Source: Varroa destructor (lineage: Eukaryota; Arthropoda; Arachnida; Mesostigmata; Varroidae). From it: a stretch of DNA of 64,000 bases. The stretch spans positions 58,287,693 through 58,351,692 of the forward strand of contig NW_019211454.1 in the NCBI RefSeq assembly GCF_002443255.2, in the 5' to 3' direction. Shown one piece after another: positions 25,001-36,799 of the stretch. The notes beneath the pieces were generated by a model. The model was not told the origin of the DNA. It did not search any database and was given only the letters and a program-made list of their open reading frames with translations. Position numbers and translations under genes: made by a program. Position 1 is the stretch's first letter. Every line of letters starts with the position of its first letter.

Positions 25001-25533
25001 GAGAGGCTACCAGCTTTTAGAGGCAATCGCAAGGGCTTGAGGACGCTAAGGATGAGAGGGGGTGTTTCGTCTGTCCTTGACCGTCTATCACTGCCTCTCG
25101 CTCTCTCCTCCAGCACTCCTACTCGTATGCTCCGCGCACGTTTTTCTTTCCTTCTTTTTCTCTATAGGCTTCTATATCTGCTCTTCTCTCCTATTCGTGG
25201 TCTTCTTCACCTAACCCAATCTTTCCCTCTACCTCTACGAGCTGGCGCCATCGTCTAAGGAATGGCAAGCGGCTAGCAGTAGCCATCTTAGCGGTGGTGG
25301 CGGATACGTGAAGCTGTGGAAAGCCATAGTTTCTTGCTTCTGTGCTCCGGCGACGGCCACGCCAGCAGGAGTGACGGTCGGTGCTGATCGGTTTGAGGAT
25401 CACTAATCAAAATAGCAAGAAGCAGAGCAGCACTGCATAGCAGTCCCCTCTAGCCTAGGCAACAGCAGTAATAGCTGAGGCAGCAGTAGGTCGCTCCTAT
25501 GGTATAGGAGTACAGAACCTTTACCTAGTAAAC

Positions 25534-25550
25534 TAGGTAGGTAGGTAGGT
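25534..25550. repeat. (TAGG)n microsatellite
   Basis: About four TAGG units (taggtaggtaggtaggt), preceded by ctagtaaac. Confidence 0.8.
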
Positions 25551-26766
25551 AAAGGCCTTCAAGCAGTGGGGAAGTAGATTAGTGGCGCGGTAAAAACATC
25601 GCCGATGACAAAAAAAAATCTTAGCATAGAGAACACAAATACATCGTTTATTTTGGTACAAATTTATGCGGCCAGCGATAGACTACATGTGCGAGGAAAA
25701 AAACATCACCGTCGCTACCAACGGTGGTCACTTCTATAAGCGCGTAGCGGTAAGCCAGTGGTGGAGCTTCTAGCGCACAGCGCTTTTATTGTCTCTCCTA
25801 ATCTATTATCCACTTTTTTTCAGTTTCTTCCAGCTTTTTTCCTAAGTAGCGCTGCCGCTAAACAAAACCGGCTCGCGGTTGCCAGACGAGGTCTGCTGAC
25901 CCGTTACGGATGACGAACCGTCGGTTGAGGTTAAACTATTATACGAATTCACTGCGAATAAGTACCTTCATCTTCTTCGTCTTCTACTGTCGGTGAGAAA
26001 TGATGGAAAAGAGTAACTAAGATGAAATTGAAATTATCGTTAGAACAGACTAGTGTTCGTTCTTCTCCACTATCTTTTTCCGCGACAGACGTCGCGTCTT
26101 CGTCGGTCGCTTTTCTCTGAGTTCTTTTTATGCGTCGCCTCCTTTTCCATCCCACTATTTTTCGCATGTTCTATTCGGTTCTCTGTTTAATTTCTCCACC
26201 ACGGCAGCTGGATCATTAGCCGTCCGATCGTCGCTAAGTAGCGGCAGACGGCTATGGCCGATTCGTTTCGAGAGCGACCTGAAAAGGCAGCATTTGCCTT
26301 TGCCCCAGAAGGTTAAAACGACAAGCAAGCCCGTTCTGGTCGCAGCAGCCTCTATTTCTCACTAAAGTAGTCAATCGGGCATAAACCAGCCAGGTAAACG
26401 AGCTGCTACTGTTAATGTCAAATTCAGTTTCCCTGTGGAACGCGCTTGTCTGCAGGGTCTGGCCGCTACTATTTAAGATGAAGCTTTGGCAAAGGCTTAT
26501 ATAGCACTGATCGACAACAGCAAAGCGCTGACCCCACCGTTCCGAATGAGTAATGTTCCGACGAATAGAAGAGCGGCCGTAGTGAGTGTCCGGGTACAGC
26601 AACGCCGCTCCTTTTTTCATAGTACCATTATCGCTTCGTGCCATTTGAGAGAAACAGCTTAGAAATCATCTGGTGTTGTAGGAACATTAATATACGTACG
26701 TTGATCGACTAACATCGAATCGAACCACTCAAATCAATTGATGGCGTATATATATACACATGTACA

Positions 26767-26786
26767 TGTGTGTGTGTGTGTGTGTA
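26767..26786. repeat. (TG)n microsatellite
   Basis: Ten TG units following an acatgtacatgt palindrome. Confidence 0.9.
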
Positions 26787-27781
26787 TGGGCTGAAATGAG
26801 CGATAGTGATACACTTGGTGCTGCTAACTATGGCCTACAATAATGTAGCTAATGATATTTGGGTGCAATTGATCTGACAAGCATTTGATGCTTTCCTGAT
26901 GCCACTGCTGCTGCTACAATTGTCATATGTTGGAACAGAATGGCTAACGACCATCTGCGTCTTGCCTTGCCCCTTCATTTGGGCCGTTCTTTTACTAACT
27001 CATCAAGCTGCTAGATGCTTATACACAACGCGGTGGTACTCGTTATTGACATCATATAACAATGGTCTAGCTCTGAGCCTTTTAAAAACCAACCGTTTTC
27101 GATGTGATAGGGCCTGTCTCTCAAAAATACTTCTGCCATATGTTTATAAGTAGAGGTAAAAAAGAGAGCTAGTGGGTGCACAAGGCCAGCTATCCTGTAA
27201 CTAGGGCAACCTCACTGACGCTTACGGGTGGGGGCATACTGGTCATTGATCCTTTTCGGCTCCTGCTATTAGTATTCCTCTGTATGGTGTTTCCCCGGTG
27301 ACCTTCTGCATATTTCATAGTAGCCTCTATCGACGTTTCCAGCCCGATTTCAATAAACTGTGCACATAGCACACTTCAAACAAGGCCATCTTTGCGAGCT
27401 AGTCGGGTGGCTAACCACAATTTAGTAGATTCTTCAATTATAATTGGCAATCGCATCAATGAGCTATCGACACCGCTAGAGTCTGGTCCCGTACATTCGT
27501 CTACGACCATAGTTCTTATGAAACAATAAGTACATGACCAATAAGCTGATAGAGATTTTGTAAGCAAGCGTAGTGGGTACTCGTCATATAATGAAAGGCT
27601 GAGTTGAGCACGAACATCACAATCGATGATTCCGTAAGCGGCCGTGCACGTCACTACAGGCTGGTTATTATAGCTGGTTGACCTGGTTGGCATATACCAT
27701 CTGCACTCGCATAGATTCTGGGTCTTGTGAAAAAGAACAGTTATTATCACTATTGAATAATGATATTCATTATTGATAATA

Positions 27782-28300
27782 TATTGGGTTGTCGAAAAAG
27801 TCTGACCGTTTTTCTAGCTAAATGGCTAAACAAAAGATATTTCAGAATAGCTCTGTCGAATACATTGTTTTTCTTTTAGTGGCAAAAAGTGTTTGCTTTT
27901 TTGCTGATCGAGCGTAGAGCTCACTCAGTTCTGAATAGGAAGGTGCGCACGGGCATATACCGTAAAAACCGAATTCCGAGTGTACAATATTGAAGATCTT
28001 TAGAACGCGCATAATGAACCGGCTTGTCGGAAACGTGTTAACCGTGTCTCTAGCTCGATGGCTTTCAAGTCACAGATTTCAAGGGTACTATAGGTTAGGT
28101 CAAATCGGTACCGATTTTATCCGGGATAGCGGGGACCTGGTAGTATTAGATGTTGAAATGTTCGAATAATGTACCTTGGAATAAGTGAAATTTCTGCAAA
28201 AATTGTTATATTTCACTACTTCGCCACGATAATGCTGCCAAAATCAATAAAAGAACTATCGTCAGGATGGGTTATTGAAGGAATTGCCCAAAAATAGTTC
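27782..28300 (+). mobile_element. Degenerate, internally deleted mariner (Tc1/mariner) remnant
   Basis: The left end is TA followed by TTGGGTTGTCGAAAAAGTC (27,784 onward), matching the usual mariner terminal repeat style and TA target site. At 28,225-28,236 the plus strand reads HDNA, the mariner transposase catalytic-region motif (family form HDNARPH). It is followed, after apparent frame shifts, by a GW-containing stretch like the family's downstream 'GW-VL' region. The distance from the end to the motif is about 440 bases, against roughly 900 in intact elements, so an internal part is missing. Stops and shifts break any transposase frame. No right-hand terminal repeat was found. Dead element. 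Confidence 0.5.
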
Positions 28301-30063
28301 TATCGCTTCCGTTCCGAAAAACTCCTCGTCTCTAAGGCGGTTGATCATGGCTGATAAAATATCGATCACATAATAACAAATACAAAAAGTAAGTGTTTCA
28401 TTATCTATAATGAAACCTAGATTGACGCTAAACGAGTTGATGCGACATGTTTTCATTATAACATCTTGCATTATAAGGTGCTACCTGGTAAAACGAACGA
28501 TTCTGAAATCTGCTGTCAACAACAAAAATAATAACAAAAAAAAAGTTGACCGGAAGTAAGGAACGGAAAAGGGGTCCACAACAATTCCACATACCATTAG
28601 ATATCCTACAAAAACCATAAGAATTTTCCTGGAAAATTTTCATGCGTTGGCCCTGTGGTTAAGGTCTTGAATTGTCAAATTATCATCTGGTTCGGTCTCT
28701 GCAGAACCCTTGATTGATTGATGAAATTATGGTGTTACTGAAAAAGTGGCAGAAAATTGTTGATAAAAAAGGCACGTACTTAGTTTACTAATATTATTTT
28801 ATTATTATATATAAAAGGTATTTTCTTCAGTTTAGACCTCAAAACGATCATAGCTTAATCATAAACATGCTTTAGATAAAACCTTTCAAACATTTCATTA
28901 AATACCGTTCTACAATATATAATAATTTAGGAGTTAAACATCGTGCCCATTATTATATTTTATATCGAGATATATATGTTTAGGAAATAAAGATACAAAA
29001 TCTTCAAAATGAATAGTATCATAATAGCCGATAGTAGCTACACATATTTTATACAACAGAGAAACAAACAATATTTTTCTGGTATGCTCGAAGAAACCCG
29101 TTACAACACATCTTTAGCACATGTTTCGCAAAAATGTATTACCGCACGCTGGTACAACTATAAGCCTTTTTCCTCTCAGTTGAAAAAAAAAGTGAAAATT
29201 AACTATTAATACATATAAGTACCTATCACAAGATACATGTATGCTAGTGTTATGTTATTAGCAGGGTCTCTGAACAGCGCCACGTTTTCGCCATCTGTTT
29301 ACCTTCCCGTCTGCCAAAACAGCTTTCGTACGTCATCGCCCCCCTGTACTTTGCTTCTCTCCACCTGCACTATACAAAATGGCAGACCATGTTTGCTGTT
29401 GCGTCTCTGAATTATAGGCCGCCACCTTTTCCATAGTTGTCGTCGAGGTTAGCTGCAGGGGGTTGTCACAGGGAATGAAACGATATCACCAATCAGTATC
29501 ACTTCTTATCCCTGGTGGATTTTCGCCCCCTCGGGCACTGAATCCTGAAAATCCTTAGTAACAGACCGGTCAGGCCAATGGCAGAAACTCCCGATGGATG
29601 AAAGTAGGGCATTCTATGGACCGTGGGCATGACCATCTCCTAGAACTCCGCGTAGCGACCAGAAAAATGTCCGAAGGAAGCTGCCTGTCGCTTTCACGCA
29701 CGCTCGAGCCGATTCAACTAAAGCCAACAGCTCACTCCGTTGCCTTCCAAACAGTTTCACTGCAGTCATACTTCATCGTTGTTGTTATTGCACTATATAG
29801 CGACAGCTGTAGTTGGTCCTGTCATTGTAATTATCACCGTCGTAAGCTGCGTTGGTAACCGACTGGATTGGCGACTAGGCAAGGCATTCGGCCGAAATAC
29901 TCACCACCCGTTCATATTACAGCCTGCTGCTAATGGTGTGTGGCAGGCGCTGACAGGCTCGCTTGTCTGAACTTACACGCATACACGCTCCCAGACAAAT
30001 TATCCGGACACGCTAAAATACTAACAGAGAGACAGAAAATAAACTCCACGTCCGACTTTGAGA
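28300..30063. other. No gene recognised
   Basis: AT-rich up to about 29.2 kb, then GC-richer. At about 28,642-28,705 a plus-strand GGCCCTGTGGTTAAGG...GGTTCGGTCTC pair has the spacing of Pol III A and B boxes and may be a decayed tRNA-derived repeat. Nothing else could be supported. Confidence 0.3.
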
Positions 30064-30113
30064 ACGGGAGCGAGAAAGAGGCACATGTAGATGTGCCTCT
30101 TGCTCGCTCCCGT
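30064..30113. repeat. Near-perfect 23-bp-stem hairpin with 4-base loop
   Basis: The arms 30,064-30,086 and 30,091-30,113 pair at 22 of 23 positions (single A:G mismatch at 30,075/30,102) around the loop gtag. The stem is GC-rich at its base. The inverted repeat is far better than chance. Its stem and loop are shorter than a typical microRNA precursor. Confidence 0.85.
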
Positions 30114-33100
30114 ACCAGAACAAGCACCGGCAGCTACCGCAATGCAGAACGAACACAGTCATAAACAAAGCATAGAGCGACAGCAAACGGGCTACGGGCG
30201 CACAGGTTCCATTATTTTCGCTCGTTGCATCACCACGACGACCTACTGTGTCTGTTGCTATGTGTCACTGGCTAAGCGAGCAAGCGACCAAACCCAACCG
30301 ATGGTACCTTACAGTTGCCTTTGGTCCTCTAATTTTTTTTCGCTCGTTCTGTACACTCTTCTTTTGTGAGCTTTTCCCATTCCAGGACTGAACTTCCTTG
30401 CCTTATTATCTATCCCTATTGCCTAAATTAATAAGCAGTTTCAACAGCGATGACTGCTCCGGGAATAGTTGTTGTGACGAGCACATGATAAACCGCCGAT
30501 GTCTGCGGCTACTGCTGCGCAAGCGGCGTCTGCCGCGCCACCAAACCCAACAACTGCTTTACTACAGTGCTGCCGCTTTTCCTATTCTTTTCCAGCCATC
30601 TCCTTGTTACAGCCCCCTAAAAAACAAGCAGATTCACGCACCCCCACAGTACGAGCGTTAATGCCCCACATTTCTCATCGCAGGAAAAGAACAAGATCCG
30701 AGTGTGATCCCACCGTCCCAAGAGCGAGAAAAGAAGCTGAAGAAAGTAACGGATGGAGGCTCTTTGAAAGCGCGCCACGTACGCATACAAAGGGACCGGC
30801 AGATGAGCACGTCTCCTACCGAGAAACGAGGCAGAGCAGAATTTGTAGGAACAGGTTAGGCAGGCAGGCAGGCAAGACCGCTTTCTTCGACAAGGGCGAC
30901 GACTGCAGTGACGCCATCAAGGATCTGACAATGGCACGGCGGCTGGCTTCTGGCGAGGGACTCGAGAAGTTGCGAGGAAAACTTGGCTCGACGGTAATAA
31001 CAATAACGCCAACTAGGACTGTGGTCGCCGCTGCTCCCGCCACCATCGGAGCCAGAGATAGTGGTGATGGCGGCAGCGGTGGTATGTACAAATGCTACTG
31101 GACAAGTGGACTGCATCTGTTTGTAGCTGTAGTGAGTGTGCCACTGTGGTCGCAGACACTAAGCGACTACAAGGGAGTTCGTAGAAGATTGTTTATGTCG
31201 TATGCCTTTGTGCGCGGTCATCCAACCACCGTTCGGTTAACATTACTTCCTTATGGCATAACTAAACCAATCACGCTCTAACCCATATGGCTGCTCGGCC
31301 ATCTTGTCGAGGAAATAATAAAAACGACGAAACAATGAGAACAATGAGTCTAAGCTCTGTCTAGACGCAGAAACAGCATTAAAACGAATTCTCGTTGGTA
31401 ATAAAGCTGTGGTGGTTAGTGACGCTGCAACGGTCTTCACTGATGCGGAAATACAACACGCGTGTGTGTATGTTGCTTGTGGAAATGGTTTTTGAGAATC
31501 ATGTGCAAGGGGAATAGATAGGGAAAGTAGCATTTCCTTTTTTGCGGGCAACGTATGGAGAGGGTGAATGTAAAATTCTCTACTCTCTATGGCATCTATG
31601 CGTTTCGAGGAAACTCTCGATAGACGAACGCATCAGGAAGGACCGACAGAATGGTCCTTTTATATTTGCTTAACATCACACGTTAGGCCCCACTACTGGC
31701 TCCCATTCACAGTCTCCGCCAGTAGGTTGCCATCCCAACACTCGGATGCGATCTATGTAACGTTTTAGCAGTTACCCACCGAACAGTGGCTTATCTCCGC
31801 ATCGGATGGTGTAACACAAGCCTGTTTGTACGTGTCTTTCTAGTAGTTGCAAAATCATGTTAGGACATCGGCGATGCAGAGTTGAAACCAATAGACAATC
31901 GTGTTCCAGATACACCAAGCAACATGCTGATCTTTAGCAGTAGCTGGACGCTTGATAAATGCAACAAATAGGAAAAAAAATAAAGCGTATGCGTCCTGAG
32001 TACTCACATTGACTACGCAACACGGATATTGCGCAGACCCTCTTAGTGGAACATAAAGCCATTTATCGAAACAGAGTAGTACGTGGAAGCATACACCCCC
32101 CGAGGGCTCTGTTGGGTCTGAAATTACTGCTCATCAAGAACAAAGTATTTTTTGTGAAGCTTTGAATAGCGTCTCGAAACATGTTGTTCGCCATTGACAC
32201 ATCCTTTTCGAAAACTGGAATACCGCAAGGATAGTTGTACAGATATACTATACGTTATAAAAGTTGTGACCCGAGTGTCCCAAATCGTATTGCTTAATAG
32301 CTGAGATAAGAAACAAATTCTTCTGAGATCTTTTTTGTACACTTCACTGCTAGTATCACTTGCGAAAAATTGACGCGCTTAGAAAAGCTGCTCAAGATAG
32401 TAGCCGTTGGAGAAAGTTAATGATGAAACGTAAGGATTTACAAATTACTAATTTATCTCATTATATATATAAATAAAAGATACACAGGGTTTGGCAATAT
32501 ATTGGAGTATTTATATCCGAGATATTTGGTCAGACACTGCGATCGGGATTAACCTAAAGTATCATACTAACATCACACTCTATAGAAATAGTACTACTTT
32601 TTAATTATTCAATAACATTGCCTTTTTTGTTTTTTTTTTTTCGAGAAATTGAAATGATTAAAGATGTCATCGGACCGAACATACTAACTGCACCTATGTT
32701 AAAGCATTACCCATTCTCTGCCGACTAGTTATACATATATCGCACGTTAATCATACATCGTATTAGTTGCGGATTCAAATCAGTTCAGGTCTTAGCGGGA
32801 CACGAGGACTGGAGCTGTCTAATCTGACGTATCGACTTAGATCCCGAGTTCTGCTTAGAATAAGCCAAATACTGAATAGCTACATATATCTATACATATA
32901 TAAGACGGGGCACGTATCGGGGCAGTAAACCTATTTTAATAGATCTCAAACCACATAAATAGAATACTCGACAGCTGCAGCGATAATGACTGACAGCCGT
33001 TTCTTACATTTTCGTATTGCTAAAAAGCATCACTACATGACATTGTATTGTTTACCATTACCGACAATGTTGCGTTCCCCACACTCACTAATTCTAATAT

Positions 33101-36092
33101 TGTAATTAATGAATAGCTCCAATTTCTCTGTGTGTCTTATATGACGCAGCGTTCTGTAAAAAAACTAAGCATCTAACTCACTTTGAAGTTGAAATCTTTC
33201 ATTCCTTAGAACCGGTTTTTATGTAGCAGAAGTTCAGTGAGTTTCTAAACAACTCGACGTGCCATCTACGACTTCGCTGATACAACGATCCGACTCCTTC
33301 GTCATTCGTGATCACCACTAGACTGATCCGATTCCGGTCAACGAACGCATAGGCCACAATAGTACGTACTCTTTTCGTGAGCAGAAAAGTAGCGACGGTA
33401 ACCGCAGTAGCAGCAACGCTTTACGCCGCAGTACGAAATGCCATGCTTAGCGCCCATATCACAGGGAAGGGGTGGTCGTCGTTATTGCTACCGCTGCTGT
33501 CGTTTCCGCAGGTCACAAACAGAAACACATTGTGGAAGTTCCTGGTTAGACAGGGCGCTTGCAATTTTGTTTTTATATATTCTGGGCGTAACAGTGATAA
33601 CGTCGACGATAGTTGGTCCTATCCATGTTCGTGCGTAACAATATGCAGCAAGCCTCCGACTGAGACGGTCTTCGACGGACAAAGCGATTCGTCATTAACT
33701 TCCGCCTCCTTTCAGTGACCAGCACAATCATGCGTGGTTCGCCGTGAGCTATCTAATTCGGTGGCAAGGCTGCCTACACATAATCCTGCCAACTGCTCAC
33801 CTGTAGTTCAGTGCCTATCTAATACCTACATATGCCATCTTACCTTTAAGACACTGATGTGTCTTAAAGTATCATATCCGAAACTGGACATTCTATTCTT
33901 TTTGATTAGAGGTCTTAAACGCCCTCATCATGAACTGGAATCACTAAAGAAGCCCACGAACAGCCTATGAGGCAAAGCCTTTCTGTCCTGGCTAGAGTTA
34001 CTGAGCCGCCGCCGTCGCCGCCACAAGTGAGCTCCATGTCCAATTATTCTAGTCACGAGGAAAGCAAATGGGAAAAAGCGAAACTGAATAGGAAGTAGAT
34101 GAGGCGGCCGACCAATGAAGACTTCACCACTAGTACCATTGCAAACTGCATGATACTTACCTAGGGCTTACGTCTAATGCTTAGTTGGCCTGATCGTTGT
34201 CCTCGGCCTCTCGCAACCTTGCTAACTGTCACGAGCTAAGGACAGCCTATACGAAATATTGCTTGGGGGAAACAAACCCGGAAGAGGGCCATCCGTTCTG
34301 TGGTTCGAGCAAGGGCTGGTAGTGGCAGCGTTAGTGGTGGTACGTCAATAGTGTCTGGGGCCTTGGAGGGCTATAATTGCCAGTAATAATAGCCAGCGCT
34401 TGAACAAGCCGCGTAGAGCGAATGTTTATCGGCGGCAACCTTTGGTCAATGAGCGGATAAATAGGCAGGTAGATAGGCACACTACTACTAGAAACTAGTT
34501 AGCTTTGTTTGGCAATATTCTCTTCGTATCTGTTTGTCTGCATGTGGGCCTAAGTTTGGTGTCATCAGTTTGGTGTCTGTTATCTTTGACGCTGGCAGAG
34601 GCTCGCTCGTAATTGCTAATGATGCTATTGGCTGCCAGATAGCTAGATGACGGATACACATATAAATTCTATACACATACTTAAACATGTTCACACATTC
34701 TTATACATGTTTAGCTTGTTACAACTAATACACAATGGTTACATCGCTATAGACTTTGGGCGTACAGAATTGGACATTCATCAGTGAACTTTGCTTTTAC
34801 ACTTTCGGATAGATGATGACAGCGATATAGACCAATATAGCGTGCTAATCATATCTGACTTGTATATATGTGTATACATATATATATTTCTATTATGCGG
34901 TTTTGCAAGTTCCCTTGGAGTCATATTTTTTCTTTGACGTTTGAGGGAAAACTTGAAGTTGTTATCGTTTTTCCTCACTGCGTAATCTTGTAAACTCCAG
35001 GATCATTTTAATCTTCCCGTCTTTAATTAGCCATAAAAAATATCATTTCCCGTCGTTGAAGATGTCATTTGATAAACAAACCAAGGTCGACAAACTTTGG
35101 AAATATTTGTAGCGTAAAGACGTCGGCTTGAAGGGAGAAAAGTGGATTCGTTTTACGGAGCTTTACTGCCATCAAGTAGAGTTCGTTAAGAGATCAAATA
35201 AGGCTTATTACAATATTGGCAAGCCGAGAATTGCGAGCGAATTGGGCAGAAATATTAAAAATATCGTGCTTTATGCCCCAATGATAAACAGGCACTTTAC
35301 AAGACTAGCTAGGAATTGTTTGGTTTATAACAAGTCAGTATGTAAGTGGTGTGGTTACTAGCTGAGAATTGGAGCCATGATCGGTCTAAAACACAATCCG
35401 TGCTCCTAGAACATAACGGTAGTACTCCATAAAACCAATATATTTACAGCTGAAAACGATAGAACGAGAATCTCTATAGCTGTATGTAAAAAAAAAATAG
35501 ATGTGTATTCACGCAAACTCCGCTAAAGTCTTTTTTTGCGGTGCTTGTGGCCTGTAAAAACTTTCCTGGGAATGATACGACGAGGGCCTTCTTGATGGTG
35601 TTAGGCTTTTCAAATGTTGTCACACCACTTCGTGGTAACAATAGTAATACCGCAGCTTATAGCGTCAGTGGCCTAACCTGTTCATTACTACGCTTTTTGG
35701 CCAATTTCTATGCTTAAGGGCCCGTCAAAATCTAACTTTGTCGCCTTGGTATTAATCAATAAGTGATGAATGAGTGTGTATGCAGAAGTGTGCTGAGACA
35801 TTTTTACTACTTACGTACTTATAGAAACGTGATGAATGTATTCGTATATATGAAGAAATTACCATTGGAGTACAAACGGGTATCGCGTAGTATATTCTGT
35901 AATCGTACGAGACAACCTTGCGGTTTGTGAAATATTATGGGCCTTTGCGTGTCCCTTGAGATAAAACTCGAGATATTGCTCGACTGTCACATGTATCTGG
36001 GTTTTCGCCTATCACGAATCAAATATTGACATTTACTATTTCTGCCGTAGGCATTTCATCATACGCCTGGCTCTGACCACGAAATAAAATCT
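30114..36092. other. No gene recognised; includes longest open frame of the window
   Basis: A plus-strand frame at 30,499-31,281 is open for 260 codons but is Arg/Ser/Thr-rich without domains, in GC-richer DNA. It was judged unlikely to be a gene. (AGGC)n occurs at 30,858-30,874. From about 31.5 kb onward the DNA is AT-rich with only short frames. No tRNA, snRNA or transposon ends were identified here. Confidence 0.3.
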
Positions 36093-36177
36093 GTCTATGC
36101 CCGGATTCGAACCTTCACCACAATGTTTCCTCAAGATAAGCACACAAATACGTCACCCGCTAAGCTAATACGGAGAC
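36093..36177 (-). repeat. tRNA-derived SINE-like unit or tRNA pseudogene
   Basis: The minus strand has an exact B box GGTTCGAATCC (36,113-36,103) and an A box TAGCTTAGCGGG (36,167-36,156), about 45 bases apart as in tRNA genes. Ends GTCTCCG and CATAGAC pair at 5 of 7 positions. The total of 85 bases would suit a long-variable-arm tRNA, but no proper anticodon stem forms, so a functional tRNA is unlikely. Confidence 0.5.
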
Positions 36178-36699
36178 GCTTTAGGAAAGGTGGTTGCTCA
36201 TCTGCTTATTTGACACTTCGATGCTTGCACTCATTTGTAGCGACGTTAAAACATCGACATTTTCAATGCGAAGTGATCTAAAAAATAATTTTTATTAAAA
36301 AACAGGTAATAACGTCTACTTAACTACTGATCTGGCTCCGACGTTACTTTGATTATGTTTGTCTAGAAAACACGATTAATCAAATTTGTTCGGCGAACGC
36401 CTTGTCGTGTCGAAGGCGAGATATTTTGAACAGCGTTGCGGTAGCTGAAAGAAAGATCGAAAACCGTGTACTCTAATGTAAGGAGATAGAGATTTGTATC
36501 TGATAAACTACATTTTACGTATAGAACTTCATCTAACTATCCTTCATCTAATAAAATCCAAGATAAAAGCTACTAATTATTAATGTTGTTATTAAATTTA
36601 GATGTTTTTGGAATTTATTAGAGATTCTGAAATACTAGATATTATTAAGATCATAAATTATAAGCTACTGACTTATTATAACTTATCGTTTTATATATA

Positions 36700-36799
36700 N
36701 NNNNNNNNNNNNNNNNNNNNNNNNNNNNNNNNNNNNNNNNNNNNNNNNNNNNNNNNNNNNNNNNNNNNNNNNNNNNNNNNNNNNNNNNNNNNNNNNNNN
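36700..36799. other. Assembly gap (100 N)
   Basis: Exactly 100 N, flanked on both sides by TATATATA. The round number indicates a placeholder of unknown true size, probably at an AT microsatellite that broke the assembly. Confidence 0.98.

Larger units (their letters stand above)
21304..27780. other. No gene recognised; mixed GC-rich and AT-rich DNA
   Basis: It holds an (AGCC)n and a (TAGG)n microsatellite, a (TG)n tract at 26,767-26,786, and a GC-richer patch at 24.6-25.4 kb with overlapping open frames of up to 131 codons on both strands. None of these frames resembles a protein family, and none is bounded by a convincing acceptor and donor pair. Confidence 0.35.

Noticed and set aside
35128..35361. 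77-codon Lys/Tyr/Asn-rich plus-strand frame
   Set aside because: It looked like a fragment of a mobile-element protein at first, but no transposase or reverse-transcriptase motif could be found.
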